Notes: generated from the sequence alone by a model not told the origin. A DNA stretch of 37,525 nt from Clostridiales bacterium (GCA_029100885.1 JAQXPY010000130.1:1-37525), one strand, 5' to 3'. Numbered from the stretch's first letter, positions 8,296 through 19,115 are shown. A program made the numbers and translations.

Positions 8296-9404
8296 TTGGA
8301 ATTCACGGTATAGTTTTTGCATATCAGAAACGAAATAATCTTCAGGAGCTTGTATCCATGCGTGCATCCGCATCCGTTCCGTTCGGCGGCAGATATCGTG
8401 CTATCGACTTTGCGATATCAAATCTGGTAAACGCCGGAGCGAAGGACGTCGGGGTACTGGTTCAGGAGAGATATCAGAGTCTTCTTGACCATATCGGAAC
8501 CGGAAAGGATTTTGATCTGTCCAAGAAGAGAGGAGGACTGCGTATACTGCCTCCGTTCTCCATCAGAGACGGTCATGGCTCGGATACCTTCCGCGGCAAG
8601 ATGGAGGCCCTCTGCGGCGTCAGGTCATATATTGCGGACATCCGTCAGGAATATGTCGTAATGATGGACGGAGACCTTGTTACAAATCTTCCTCTGCGTC
8701 AGATAGTTGACAACCACATCAAGAGTGATGCGGATATCACGGTGGTCTGCGGAAATGACAGCTTCTATGTGGACAGCGGAACGTATTTCCAGACAGATGA
8801 AACAGGCAGAGTTAATGATGTTCTTTACAACATACATACTCCGAGGGGAAGAAGAGGACTGGAGGTATATATCCTTTCCAAGAAGCTGCTTCTGGAGATA
8901 GTTGATGACTGTCTGTCACATGACAAATACAGCCTGCGCCGCGATGTGCTTCAGGCCAAGAAGGACGAGCTTGTTATAAAGACGTATGTATGGAACGGCT
9001 TTGCCGCACAGGTAAGATCTGTCAAGGAGTATTTCGAGCGCAGCATGCAGCTGCTCAATCCGGCCATCAGAAAAGAACTGTTCTGTGAGGAAAGACCGAT
9101 CAGGGCTAAGAGTGCGGACAAGTCTTCGGCATATCTGGCACCGGGAGGAAGTATTCACAATTCGCTTATTGCCGACGGCTGCAGCGTTGCGGGAACCGTT
9201 GAAAATTCCATTCTGTTCCCGGGCGTAGTAGTTGAAAAGGGTGCGGTTGTCAGAAACAGCGTACTGTTCAAGGAGACCTATGTCGGAGAAAGAAGCGAGA
9301 CTGCATTTGTTATTGCCGATAAGAGAGTATCACTCTCTGCAGGAAGCACCATAATAGGAAGCGCATCATATCCTATTGCCATTGCCAAGGAGAGCAAGAT
9401 CTGA
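8292..9404 (+). CDS. glgD: GlgD subunit of glucose-1-phosphate adenylyltransferase
   Basis: GlgC-like fold with degenerate N-terminal motif ([16 protein letters not shown]); ATGA overlap with glgC. Confidence 0.94.
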   Translation: MIGIHGIVFAYQKRNNLQELVSMRASASVPFGGRYRAIDFAISNLVNAGAKDVGVLVQERYQSLLDHIGTGKDFDLSKKRGGLRILPPFSIRDGHGSDTFRGKMEALCGVRSYIADIRQEYVVMMDGDLVTNLPLRQIVDNHIKSDADITVVCGNDSFYVDSGTYFQTDETGRVNDVLYNIHTPRGRRGLEVYILSKKLLLEIVDDCLSHDKYSLRRDVLQAKKDELVIKTYVWNGFAAQVRSVKEYFERSMQLLNPAIRKELFCEERPIRAKSADKSSAYLAPGGSIHNSLIADGCSVAGTVENSILFPGVVVEKGAVVRNSVLFKETYVGERSETAFVIADKRVSLSAGSTIIGSASYPIAIAKESKI

Positions 9405-9432
9405 TAAACATCAGCGCGATGCTGAAAAAGAG

Positions 9433-9474
9433 ACCGGGAGACGGAGCAAAAAGCTTTCGTTTCCCGGGTTTTTG
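9433..9474 (+). terminator. Probable intrinsic terminator between glgD and glgA
   Basis: Imperfect hairpin accgggagacggagc...gctttcgtttcccgggt followed by TTTTT. Confidence 0.55.
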
Positions 9475-9558
9475 CTTCCCTGCCCTTTTACTAAGGCTTC
9501 ACGGAACACCGGATTTATGGTAGTATTAAAAAATAGGTGAGTAATATAAGGAGGAAGC

Positions 9559-10995
9559 GTGATGAAGGTTTTATATGCAGCCTCAGAAGCAGTACCATTT
9601 TGCAGGACGGGAGGATTGGGCGATATTGCCGGATCTCTGCCGCCGGCTCTCGCGGCATCAGGGATCGAGACAGCGGTCGTTCTGCCATTGTATCAGACGA
9701 TCAGGGAGCATTTTTCGTCCCAGATGGAGTTTGTCGTAGCGGATCATGTGATGCTGTCCTGGAGAAGAGCATACTGCGGCCTGTTTAAGATGGTCAGAAA
9801 CGGTATCACGTTCTATTTCATAGATAACGAGCAGTATTTTGACAGAGAAGCCCTGTACGGACATATCGATGACGGGGAGAGATTTGGTTTTTTCTCCCGG
9901 GCGGTGGTCTCCATGCTCATGTATATGGATTTTAAACCGGATATCATTCACTGCAACGACTGGCAGACATCCCTGATACCTGTTTATCTCAGAGTGGAGG
10001 GAGAAAGGGAGCCATGGCTGCGTTCCATCAGAACGGTGCTCAATATACATAATATTGAATATCAGGGACAGTTCGGACCGTATACTCTCGGAGATATCTT
10101 CGGTCTGTACAGGACTTCGGTCGATGACGGCACGATGATCATGAACGGCAGTGTCAATCTGCTCAAGGGTGGGATCGTCTGCGCCAATGCGGTCATCACT
10201 GATTCTCCGACATACGCCAACGAGATCAGGCTGGAGTATTTCGCTCATGGACTGGAATCGGTGGTACAGAGAAATTCCTTTAAAATAAAGGGTATTTTGA
10301 ACGGTTTGGATATTGTGAAGTACAACCCTGAGATTGACAAACTGCTTGCCGTTAATTACAATTTAAACTCTATCGAAAAAAAGAAAAAGAACAAGGCTCA
10401 TCTCCAGTCTGTTATGGGACTCAAGCAGAAGGAGGATATCCCGGTCATCGGTATTGTATCCAGGTTAGTGGGACACAAGGGCTTTGATCTCGTCTGCGAG
10501 GCCTTCGGTGACATCATGAAGCTGGGAGTCCAGCTGGCAGTCATCGGACAGGGCGAGACCAGATATGAGAACTTCTTCAGATGGGCCTCGGAGCAGTATC
10601 CGGGCAGTGTCGGATATAAGCATGGCTTTAGCGACGATACGGCGGTAGCGATCTACGGAGGCTCCGATCTGTATCTGATGCCTTCAAGATCCGAGCCGTG
10701 CGGTCTGTCACAGATGATAGCCATGAGATACGGTGCTATTCCTGTAGTCAGAGAGACGGGAGGACTGAAGGATACCGTTAAGCCTTATGAGGCCATGAGA
10801 GATATCGGAACAGGCTTTGTGTTCAATTCCTATACCCCGGGAGACATGTTCTTTATGATCAATCAGGCGGTCGAGCTCTACAGACATAATCCTGAGGCGT
10901 TCCTCCATATGCAGAAGAGAGATATGGCTCAGGATTTCAGCTGGGACAGCAGCGCCGCAAAGTATAAAGAGGTATATGAGTCGATCATGCACTGA
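9559..10995 (+). CDS. glgA: Glycogen synthase (GT5)
   Basis: TGGLGDIAGSLPPAL, HCNDWQTSL, SRSEPCGLSQMIAMRYGAIPVVRETGGLKDTV; SD aaggagg. Confidence 0.95.
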   Translation: MMKVLYAASEAVPFCRTGGLGDIAGSLPPALAASGIETAVVLPLYQTIREHFSSQMEFVVADHVMLSWRRAYCGLFKMVRNGITFYFIDNEQYFDREALYGHIDDGERFGFFSRAVVSMLMYMDFKPDIIHCNDWQTSLIPVYLRVEGEREPWLRSIRTVLNIHNIEYQGQFGPYTLGDIFGLYRTSVDDGTMIMNGSVNLLKGGIVCANAVITDSPTYANEIRLEYFAHGLESVVQRNSFKIKGILNGLDIVKYNPEIDKLLAVNYNLNSIEKKKKNKAHLQSVMGLKQKEDIPVIGIVSRLVGHKGFDLVCEAFGDIMKLGVQLAVIGQGETRYENFFRWASEQYPGSVGYKHGFSDDTAVAIYGGSDLYLMPSRSEPCGLSQMIAMRYGAIPVVRETGGLKDTVKPYEAMRDIGTGFVFNSYTPGDMFFMINQAVELYRHNPEAFLHMQKRDMAQDFSWDSSAAKYKEVYESIMH

Positions 10996-11107
10996 TCGGG
11001 ACTGCGGGATTCATTGCAGCGACAATATAATAAACCGGTTTTGATCTTACCGTTGCTGCCATAACCGGGCAGCAGAAAAGATAAAATAATATGGGGAAGG
11101 TTAATAA

Positions 11108-13534
11108 ATGACAATTTCAAGTACAGTCGAAATGGAAAGAGCCTTAGTTGATAAGCTGATGATCCACTTTGGCAAAACTGCTGAGGAAGCAAGTGATTCC
11201 GAAATGGTCAAGGCCTGTGCTCTGGTGATCAGAGATCAGATGGCAGTCCGTGAGGTTGAGACAAGAAAGAAGACACTTAAGGATAAGAAGAAGCAGGTGC
11301 ATTATCTGTCTCTGGAGTTCCTGATGGGACGCAGCCTGATGAAGAATGCATTCAATCTGGGTATACTGGATACGCTTAAGGATGCCCTCCGGAATCTTGG
11401 ATTTAATGCATCCGATATTTTTGAGACAGAGCCTGATGCGGCTCTCGGAAACGGCGGTCTGGGAAGACTGGCTGCCTGCTATCTTGAGTCGATGACAACA
11501 CTGGAAATCCCGGCAACAGGATATTCTATCTGCTACGAGCTCGGTATCTTCAAGCAGAAGATCATTGACGGTCAGCAGGTCGAGCTGCCGGATAACTGGC
11601 GTTCTATAGGAGATGCCTGGCTTCTGCCTAAGCCTGAGGAGTCGGAGGAGATTCTTTTCGGAGGAGAGGTACATGAGTACTGGGAGAACGGAAAGAACAG
11701 AGTTGTACTTGAAAACGCCACAAAGGTTACAGCCGTTCCATGCGACATGATCATTGCCGGCTACAATACCAGACATTCAAATGTTCTTCGTCTCTGGGAT
11801 GCCAAGTCCTCCAATCCGGTAGATATGTCCTTCTATTCCAGAGGAGAGTATGTCAAGGCGGTCGAGGAGCAGGCCATGGCCGAAAGTATTGCCAAGGTAC
11901 TTTATCCTGAGGACAAGCATTCGGAGGGTAAGTCCCTGAGACTTAAGCAGCAGTATTTCTTTGTGTCTGCTACTATTCAGAGCATAGTACGCAAGCATCT
12001 TGCCGTATACGGAACACTGGACAATTTCCATGAGAAGAATGCGATCCAGATCAACGATACCCATCCTACTCTGGTCATTCCTGAGCTTATGCGTCTCTTT
12101 ATGGATGAGCACGGAATGTCATGGGATAAGGCATGGAGCATAACCACCAAGTCCGTGGCCTACACCAATCATACGGTAATGTGGGAGGCGCTGGAGCGAT
12201 GGCCTCAGGGACTTATTACCAGAAGGCTTCCTCGTATATGGCAGATCATTGTTGAGATCGCAAAGCGCTGGCAGAGGCAGTGTGAGGAGTTTTACCATGA
12301 CGACTCCAAGGTTAAGGAGCTGGCTATCATCTGGGACGGAGAGGTGCGCATGGCAAACCTCTGCGTTGCAGGCGGCATGGCCGTTAACGGTGTCAGTGCT
12401 CTCCACTCGGATATTCTGAAGAATGACGTATTCAAGTATTTCTATCAGATGACTCCGGAGAAGTTCCAAAATGTCACAAACGGTATCGATCATCGCCGCT
12501 GGCTCGGTGAGATTAATCCGGGTCTTGACAAGCTGGTTCGCGAGCGTACAGGCGGCGGCAATTATCTGAGTGTACCTTCGGAGCTCAGAAAGCTGGATAA
12601 GTATGCCGATGACAAGGAGGTTCTGGACAGGCTCGAGAAGGTCAAGCTTGAAAACAAGAAGTCCTTTGCAGATTACATTTTCAAGGAGCAGGGTGTTGTC
12701 CTTGATCCGAATTCCATCTTTGATGTTCAGGCCAAGAGACTTCACGAGTATAAGCGTCAGCTGCTCAATGTCATGCATATCGTGTATCTGTATCAGAGTC
12801 TGCATGAGGATCCGAATGTGATAAGCACTCCGCAGACCTTCCTTTTCGGAGCCAAGGCGGCTCCGGGCTATGATGTGGCAAAGCGTATCATTCGCCTTAT
12901 CAACTCACTGGCAGCTGCTATAGACAAGGATCCTGTCTGCAAGGACAGGCTGAAGGTGGCATTCCTGGAGAACTACAGAGTTTCTCTGGCAGAGCATCTT
13001 ATGCCGGCAGCGGAGGTTTCCGAGCAGATCTCAACAGCCGGAAAGGAAGCCAGCGGAACCGGAAACATGAAGTTCATGATAAACGGAGCGCTTACCATAG
13101 GCACACTTGACGGAGCCAATGTTGAAATGCATGAGGTTCTCGGAGACGAGAACATGTTCCTGTTCGGACTTCATGCGGACGAGGTCGTATCTCTCAAGAG
13201 AGAGGGCTACAATCCGCAGAGGATATATTCACAGGACGAAAGGATCCGCAGAGTCTTAGACAGGATCAGAGACGGCTTCGGAGACGGAGAGCGGTATGAG
13301 GATCTTTACAACAGGCTGCTTATGGGAGCCGGCGGCAGCAGTGCTGATGACTTCATGCTTATAGCGGATTTCAACAGCTATCTGGATGCACAGCATCGCA
13401 TGCAGGAGACATATCTTGACAGAGAGCTGTGGAACAGAATGAGTCTTCACAATATTGCGCGTGCGGACATTTTTGCCGCAGACCGCGCTATTGCACAGTA
13501 TGCAGATAACATCTGGCATGTAAATCATAAATAA
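11108..13534 (+). CDS. glgP: Glycogen/starch/alpha-glucan phosphorylase (GT35)
   Basis: LGNGGLGRLAACYLES, AKRLHEYKRQLLN, ISTAGKEASGTGNMKFMINGALTIGTLDGANVE. Confidence 0.97.
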   Translation: MTISSTVEMERALVDKLMIHFGKTAEEASDSEMVKACALVIRDQMAVREVETRKKTLKDKKKQVHYLSLEFLMGRSLMKNAFNLGILDTLKDALRNLGFNASDIFETEPDAALGNGGLGRLAACYLESMTTLEIPATGYSICYELGIFKQKIIDGQQVELPDNWRSIGDAWLLPKPEESEEILFGGEVHEYWENGKNRVVLENATKVTAVPCDMIIAGYNTRHSNVLRLWDAKSSNPVDMSFYSRGEYVKAVEEQAMAESIAKVLYPEDKHSEGKSLRLKQQYFFVSATIQSIVRKHLAVYGTLDNFHEKNAIQINDTHPTLVIPELMRLFMDEHGMSWDKAWSITTKSVAYTNHTVMWEALERWPQGLITRRLPRIWQIIVEIAKRWQRQCEEFYHDDSKVKELAIIWDGEVRMANLCVAGGMAVNGVSALHSDILKNDVFKYFYQMTPEKFQNVTNGIDHRRWLGEINPGLDKLVRERTGGGNYLSVPSELRKLDKYADDKEVLDRLEKVKLENKKSFADYIFKEQGVVLDPNSIFDVQAKRLHEYKRQLLNVMHIVYLYQSLHEDPNVISTPQTFLFGAKAAPGYDVAKRIIRLINSLAAAIDKDPVCKDRLKVAFLENYRVSLAEHLMPAAEVSEQISTAGKEASGTGNMKFMINGALTIGTLDGANVEMHEVLGDENMFLFGLHADEVVSLKREGYNPQRIYSQDERIRRVLDRIRDGFGDGERYEDLYNRLLMGAGGSSADDFMLIADFNSYLDAQHRMQETYLDRELWNRMSLHNIARADIFAADRAIAQYADNIWHVNHK

Positions 13535-13542
13535 ACAGGGTA

Positions 13543-13596
13543 CTCCGGCAGTTCACACAATTATATAGCAGGCTGAACTGCCGGAGTTTTATTTTT
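13543..13596 (+). terminator. Intrinsic terminator after glgP
   Basis: Perfect 13-bp stem ctccggcagttca / tgaactgccggag followed by TTTTATTTTT. Confidence 0.9.
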
Positions 13597-13623
13597 CTGC
13601 AGTTCATATGGATTTATCAAAGC

Positions 13624-16600
13624 ATGAACTGCCGGTATTTATTATATATGGAAGCATATCATAACAGCAGAGAGAAAAGATTCCGCACACCCTTCGGGGC
13701 ATTGCAGGCGGGACAGAAAACAGAGATACAGATAGATATCTGGAACGGCGACCCTGAGTCGGCGACTTTCAGACTGTGGAACGACAGGACCGGAGAGCTG
13801 CGCATACCTATGAGGCTTGTCAGGCGTGCAGGCGGCTACACAGCATATTCGGAATTCTGTCCTGAGGAGCCGGATCTGTTCTGGTACAGATTTGATATAA
13901 GAGACAGAAACGGAGAGATGTATTTTTACGGACCTGTATCGGGAAAAACCGGAGGTACGGGAAGACTGTACACAGATGCTGCTCAGTGCCCGTCCTATCA
14001 GATAACGGTGAGCCGCAGGAGGAAAGTTCCGGAATGGTACAGGAAGGGAATCGTATATCAGATATTTCCTGACAGATTTTCCCGTTCAAAGGACGATACT
14101 GAAAAGAAGCTGGAAGCAAGACTTGAGGGACACAAGAAGGGACCGAAAAGAAGGATCGTTCCATGGAACAGACCTGCCGCATATGAAAAGAAAAAGGACG
14201 GCAGTATAGCCGCATGGGATTTTTACGGAGGCAGTCTTAAGGGTGTAGAAGAAAAGCTCCCGTACCTTGAACAGCTGGGAATTAGTGTTATCTATCTGAA
14301 TCCGATCTTTGAAGCCGCAAGCAATCACCGCTATGATACAGGAAACTACAACAGGATCGATCCGCTCCTTGGAAACGAGGAGGATTTTGTCAGGCTGTGT
14401 GCGAAAGCGAAGGAACATGGTATTTCCGTGATACTGGACGGCGTTTTCAATCATACCGGCTGCGACAGCATATACTTTAACAAGTACGGCAACTACCCGT
14501 CAGTTGGGGCATATCAGAGCGAGACTTCCGAATACAGGGACTGGTTCAGCTTTAATCCGGAGGTTCCGGACGGCTATGACAGCTGGTGGGGAGTTGGAGA
14601 TCTGCCGAATATCAGAGAGGAAAATGAGAGCTACCGCAGCTTTATTTTCGGAGGTCCCGAAAGCATTGTCAGAAAATGGATGAGGCTGGGAGCTAAGGGC
14701 TGGAGACTGGATGTGGCGGATGAACTCCCTGATGATTTTATCGCAGAGATCAAAACAGCCATGCTTAAGGAAGCTAATGACGATGCGCTTCTGATGGGCG
14801 AGGTATGGGAGGATGCGTCCCGCAAGGAGGCCTACGGAGTTAAACGCAGATATTTCCAGGGTGATGAACTGGACTGTGTAATGAACTATCCGTTCAGAGA
14901 CGGAATATGCAAATATCTGACGGGCGGCTGCACTGCGGAGGATTTTGCTGAGGTCAATTATTCCCTGTATGAGAATTATCCGGCGGAAGCCTTTTATGCC
15001 GGGCTCAATCTGATCGGAAGCCATGACAGGATGAGGATACTCAGTATTTTAGGGGAGGCACCTGCAGAGAACACGCTGACCGAAAAGGAAAAGACAGTAT
15101 TCAGACTGGACGAGGAGAGCAGAAAGCTTGCCAAGGCCAGGCTGTGGCTGGCAGTGCTTATTCAGATGACCATGCCGGGTGTTCCGTGTATTTATTACGG
15201 AGACGAGGCCGGTATGGAGGGCTATTCGGATCCTTATAACAGAGGCGCATTTCCTTGGGGACATGAGGATGAGGACTGTCTTAACATATACAGAAACGCT
15301 ATAGGCATAAGACGCTCTCACCGCATTTTTACCGATGGAGATTTTGAACCGTTTGCCCTGAATGAGGATGTATTCGCTTTCAAAAGGACTCTGGAAAATG
15401 AGACCGTTGTCGTTATCATCAACAGGAATGCGGGTGAAAAGCATAGGATAAGGATCAGAAAATACGGAGAATACTGCGCGGATCTCCTAAGCGGCAGAGA
15501 ATATACATCAGCCCAGGGGGACGACGACAGCATAGAGCTTGAGCTGGATAAGACAGGCTCTGCTGTGATCTACTTTTCTCCGAGGCAGAGACTGGGCAGA
15601 CTCCTCGAAAACGGTACCGGAGTTCTGTGTCACATTACAAGCCTTCCGAATGACGGAAGGCAGGGAGTGATCGGACCGCAGGTATTCAGGTTTCTCAATA
15701 TTCTTAAGGAGCATGGAGAAAAATACTGGCAGATACTTCCTCTCAATCCTGTCGATCCTACAGGCAGTCCATATGCCGGAACCTCAGCATTTGCAGGCAA
15801 CATGAATCTGCTGCCGTATTCGATGGAGGAGCTGAAAAGGCAGCACAGCGTTTATCTGATGCGTACAGGAGTAGTGCGCTCTGCCGGAATGTGCAGTGAA
15901 AAGGGAGATGAGTATGAGCGGTTCCTCAGAAAAAACTCCTACTGGATAGACGGCTATGCCATGTACTGTGCGATAAATGAGGAACGCTCAGGAAACGGAA
16001 AAAGGACCAAAGGCGGCAAAGGCAGCAGGGGCAGAAAGCAGGAAAGGCTTCCCGACAATGCTGTATACACAGAGACTCTCTGGGAGGATAAGAAGCTTTC
16101 GGAGAAGGCAGATCTATACAGATACATCCAGTTTATGTTTGATAAGAGCTGGCAGGAGGTAAGAAAATACGCTGCTTCACTCGGAATCAGCATAATAGGC
16201 GATATGCCTCTGTATGTAGCCGGGGATTCTGCGGATGTATGGCAGCATCCGGAGCTTTTTACCCTTAAAGAACAGGGAGCAGCCTCTGACAGCAAGGCGC
16301 CGGCGCTTGTCGCCGGGGTACCTCCGGATTATTTCAGCAGGGAAGGTCAGCTGTGGGGCAATCCTCTGTACAGATGGGATAAAATGAAAGAGGACGGTTT
16401 CGAATGGTGGATGCACAGATTTGAAAGAGCCTTCAGTCTGTATGATGTGGTAAGGCTGGATCATTTCAGAGGCTTTGAGGCATACTGGGCTATTCCGGCA
16501 GGGAAAAAGGCAGTCGAGGGCTGCTGGATGCCTGGACCTGGAAGAAGGCTGTTTGAAGAGGCCTTCAGAAGATTCGGTCCGCTGCCGGTGATTGCGGAGG

Positions 16601-17259
16601 ATCTCGGCTTTATTACTCCGGGAGTTCATTCCCTTATAGCCACGACCGGATTTCCGGGTATGGATATCATGGAGTTTGCAGACAGGGATCCGAGGACGGG
16701 CTATGAACCTTCCCGCGACAGAGTGGCCTATACCGGGACCCATGACAATGAAACCCTGCTCGGCTGGTGTATGAACAGATATAAGGATGAGATAAGCGCT
16801 GAAGAAGCCGAAGAGGATACAGGAACGGATAACGGAGCGGAGTCGAAAAAGCATGACGGAGAAAAAACGGAATTGACTGCCGGCAGAGGAACTGAAAACC
16901 ACGGCGGATCTGATTCGGAAAAGTATGCGGCAGCGGAAGTCGAAATGCCTGTCGGTAAAATGCCGACGGCTGCCGCGGAGGTCATTGACAAGTATATCCG
17001 CAGTAAAAATGAGACCAGAGAGGAGCTCGCGGTAAGGAAAAGGAAGCAGCTTGAGGAAAAAAGAGCTGTAAGAATATCCGAGGAGCTGCTGAAGAGGTTT
17101 TACAGCTGCGGCGCCCTTATCAGGATCGTTCCGCTTCAGGATCTGCTGGGTCTCGATAATTCTGCAAGAATGAATATTCCGGGAACTGTGGGAGGAAACT
17201 GGTCCTGGCAGGCTGAGGAGCCGATAGGCTGGAAAAAGTATGGAGAAAAAAATAACTGA
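13624..17259 (+). CDS. Fusion: GH13 alpha-glucosidase/amylopullulanase-type domain + GH77 4-alpha-glucanotransferase (MalQ)
   Basis: GH13 motifs GWRLDVADE, LMGEVWED, LIGSHDRMR; GH77 motifs RLDHFRGFEAYWAIPAG, VIAEDLGFITPGV, YTGTHDNETLLGW, NIPGTVGGNWSW. True start could be ATG 13648. Confidence 0.92.
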   Translation: MNCRYLLYMEAYHNSREKRFRTPFGALQAGQKTEIQIDIWNGDPESATFRLWNDRTGELRIPMRLVRRAGGYTAYSEFCPEEPDLFWYRFDIRDRNGEMYFYGPVSGKTGGTGRLYTDAAQCPSYQITVSRRRKVPEWYRKGIVYQIFPDRFSRSKDDTEKKLEARLEGHKKGPKRRIVPWNRPAAYEKKKDGSIAAWDFYGGSLKGVEEKLPYLEQLGISVIYLNPIFEAASNHRYDTGNYNRIDPLLGNEEDFVRLCAKAKEHGISVILDGVFNHTGCDSIYFNKYGNYPSVGAYQSETSEYRDWFSFNPEVPDGYDSWWGVGDLPNIREENESYRSFIFGGPESIVRKWMRLGAKGWRLDVADELPDDFIAEIKTAMLKEANDDALLMGEVWEDASRKEAYGVKRRYFQGDELDCVMNYPFRDGICKYLTGGCTAEDFAEVNYSLYENYPAEAFYAGLNLIGSHDRMRILSILGEAPAENTLTEKEKTVFRLDEESRKLAKARLWLAVLIQMTMPGVPCIYYGDEAGMEGYSDPYNRGAFPWGHEDEDCLNIYRNAIGIRRSHRIFTDGDFEPFALNEDVFAFKRTLENETVVVIINRNAGEKHRIRIRKYGEYCADLLSGREYTSAQGDDDSIELELDKTGSAVIYFSPRQRLGRLLENGTGVLCHITSLPNDGRQGVIGPQVFRFLNILKEHGEKYWQILPLNPVDPTGSPYAGTSAFAGNMNLLPYSMEELKRQHSVYLMRTGVVRSAGMCSEKGDEYERFLRKNSYWIDGYAMYCAINEERSGNGKRTKGGKGSRGRKQERLPDNAVYTETLWEDKKLSEKADLYRYIQFMFDKSWQEVRKYAASLGISIIGDMPLYVAGDSADVWQHPELFTLKEQGAASDSKAPALVAGVPPDYFSREGQLWGNPLYRWDKMKEDGFEWWMHRFERAFSLYDVVRLDHFRGFEAYWAIPAGKKAVEGCWMPGPGRRLFEEAFRRFGPLPVIAEDLGFITPGVHSLIATTGFPGMDIMEFADRDPRTGYEPSRDRVAYTGTHDNETLLGWCMNRYKDEISAEEAEEDTGTDNGAESKKHDGEKTELTAGRGTENHGGSDSEKYAAAEVEMPVGKMPTAAAEVIDKYIRSKNETREELAVRKRKQLEEKRAVRISEELLKRFYSCGALIRIVPLQDLLGLDNSARMNIPGTVGGNWSWQAEEPIGWKKYGEKNN

Positions 17260-18259
17260 TGTTTACGCTGCTGCGGATATCGGCGGTACTTCCGTCAAGC
17301 TGGGGCTGTTCAGCGAAAAAACAGAGCTCCTGAAAAAGTGGGAGATCAGAACAGACAGGTCTCAGGGAGGAAAAAATATTCTTCCTTCACTGTGCAGCTC
17401 CCTGATAAGCACTGCAGGCAGCCTGCACATAAAAGGACTTGGTATCGGTGTGCCGGGAGCGGTAAACGAGAGGTCCGAGGTACACGGCTGTGTGAATCTG
17501 GGCTGGGGATATACCGATCTGAGAGCAGAGGTGAAAAGGCTGATGCCGGATACAGAGAGGCTGGCCTTTGCCAATGATGCCACTGCCGCAGCCCTCGGCG
17601 AGCTGTACTTCGGAGCAGGAAAGGGCTATGACTCGGTCTGTCTGATGACGCTCGGAACGGGAGTGGGAGGCGGCTTTGCTCTGAGGGGCAGGGTGATAAA
17701 CGGAGCCCACGGAGCAGCAGGCGAGATCGGACATATCAAAATAAATCCCTTTGAGACCGTGAAATGCTCCTGCGGAGGAAGAGGATGTCTTGAGCAGTAT
17801 GCATCGGCGGAAGGTCTGGTAAGACTGGCACAAAATATTCTTGCTTTAAAAGAAAAAGGAAGGCAGTCTCGGCACCGGGAGACTCTGCATATAGAAAGAC
17901 TGTTTAACACAGACATTCCATCAGATGCTTCGCCTCTTGAGGGTATGCAGAGCTTCAGCTCCAGAGATATCTGCGGTCTGGCAAAGGAGGGAGATCCGCT
18001 TTGCGGCTGTATTATGCAGCTTTGGGGAAGGTGCATGGGGCTTGCCATGAGCAGCATTGCCTGCAGCGTGGATCCGAGGGTGTTTATCCTCGGCGGAGGA
18101 ATGAGCGCTGCCGGAGAGCTCCTCACAGACTGCATAGCTCCGTATTTCAGAGAATATGCTTATCCGGATTGCGCGGATACAGGGATCCTCCTTGCAGATC
18201 TCGGAAATGATGCAGGAATATACGGCTGCGCCGCTCTTGTATCTGAAGGAACGATCTGA
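17240..18259 (+). CDS. ROK family protein, probable glucokinase
   Basis: AADIGGTSVKLGLF; zinc motif CSCGGRGCLEQYASA; overlaps the upstream CDS by 20 bp. Confidence 0.9.
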   Translation: MEKKITDVYAAADIGGTSVKLGLFSEKTELLKKWEIRTDRSQGGKNILPSLCSSLISTAGSLHIKGLGIGVPGAVNERSEVHGCVNLGWGYTDLRAEVKRLMPDTERLAFANDATAAALGELYFGAGKGYDSVCLMTLGTGVGGGFALRGRVINGAHGAAGEIGHIKINPFETVKCSCGGRGCLEQYASAEGLVRLAQNILALKEKGRQSRHRETLHIERLFNTDIPSDASPLEGMQSFSSRDICGLAKEGDPLCGCIMQLWGRCMGLAMSSIACSVDPRVFILGGGMSAAGELLTDCIAPYFREYAYPDCADTGILLADLGNDAGIYGCAALVSEGTI

Positions 18260-18312
18260 ACAGGATCGAGGGAGAATAATGTTAATATTCGGCAAGGAAA
18301 AAAAGCGAATAT

Positions 18313-19071
18313 ATGGATGACAGAGAACTGCTGAAAAAGAGAATAACAGAAGCAGACAGAACCGCGTACGAGAGAAGCATTCTTAAGGTATGCGGTTTTT
18401 TGTCTGCTGAGGAACAAGGTGAGTATTACAGGCTGGAACGAGGCTTTGTGTCGGAACAGCATTTTCTGAACGGAGGACATCCGGAGGCTGAAAGACAGAT
18501 GGCATTTTTTGTTCCGGAATATATGGATAAGGATGAAGCGGTAGCCGAAAAGATCAGCATATTGAAGATCACGCCTGTAAATACCAGGTTTTCCGAGGAA
18601 CTGAATCACAGGGATTATCTCGGGGCACTTATGAATCTTGGAATAGAACGGGAATGCACAGGTGATATAATAGCTGATAGAGACAGGTGTTTTGTATTTG
18701 TATATAAGGAACTGGAGGAAATGATCTGCAGGGAGCTGACACGTATCAGACACACCACTGTCAGCTGCGTTCCCGCAGATGAGGCGCCGGAGACCATACT
18801 GCCGACCTTTGAAAAGCTATGCATCAATATTGCTTCGGAAAGAATAGACGCGGTAGCTGCAGCGGTATTCAGGGCGTCAAGACAGAAGGCTGCCGCAGCA
18901 GTCTCTTCGGAAAGAATACTTATCAACGGAGTTTTGACTCTGTCGCCCTCCAGACAGCTTAAGCCGGGAGACCGGGTATCGGTCAGAGGAGCGGGAAAGT
19001 TTATATATGACGGTATCAGCGGCAGCTCCAGAAAGGGCAGACTGTTCGCGGATATCAGAAAATATGTGTAA
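18313..19071 (+). CDS. YlmH-like S4 domain RNA-binding protein
   Basis: NTRFSEELNHRDYLGALMNLGIERECTGDIIA plus C-terminal S4 domain (RISSERILINGVLTLSPSRQLKPGDRVSVRGAGKF-like). Confidence 0.85.
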   Translation: MDDRELLKKRITEADRTAYERSILKVCGFLSAEEQGEYYRLERGFVSEQHFLNGGHPEAERQMAFFVPEYMDKDEAVAEKISILKITPVNTRFSEELNHRDYLGALMNLGIERECTGDIIADRDRCFVFVYKELEEMICRELTRIRHTTVSCVPADEAPETILPTFEKLCINIASERIDAVAAAVFRASRQKAAAAVSSERILINGVLTLSPSRQLKPGDRVSVRGAGKFIYDGISGSSRKGRLFADIRKYV

Positions 19072-19115
19072 CCGGAAATATAACGAAAAACGGGGACGGA
19101 AAGGAGAATATCAGG

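Noticed and set aside
9488-9502. ccttttactaaggc shared with 37273-37285 (cctttactaaggc) upstream of another gene
   Set aside because: A 13-14 bp similarity with different downstream spacing to any -10; part of a hairpin in one case only. Considered coincidence without more copies.
11144-12805. Long antisense ORFs opposite glgP (210 aa, 111 aa, 228 aa)
   Set aside because: Low-complexity mirror translations of a strongly coding frame; no SD, no recognisable domain; glgP motifs are unambiguous on the + strand.
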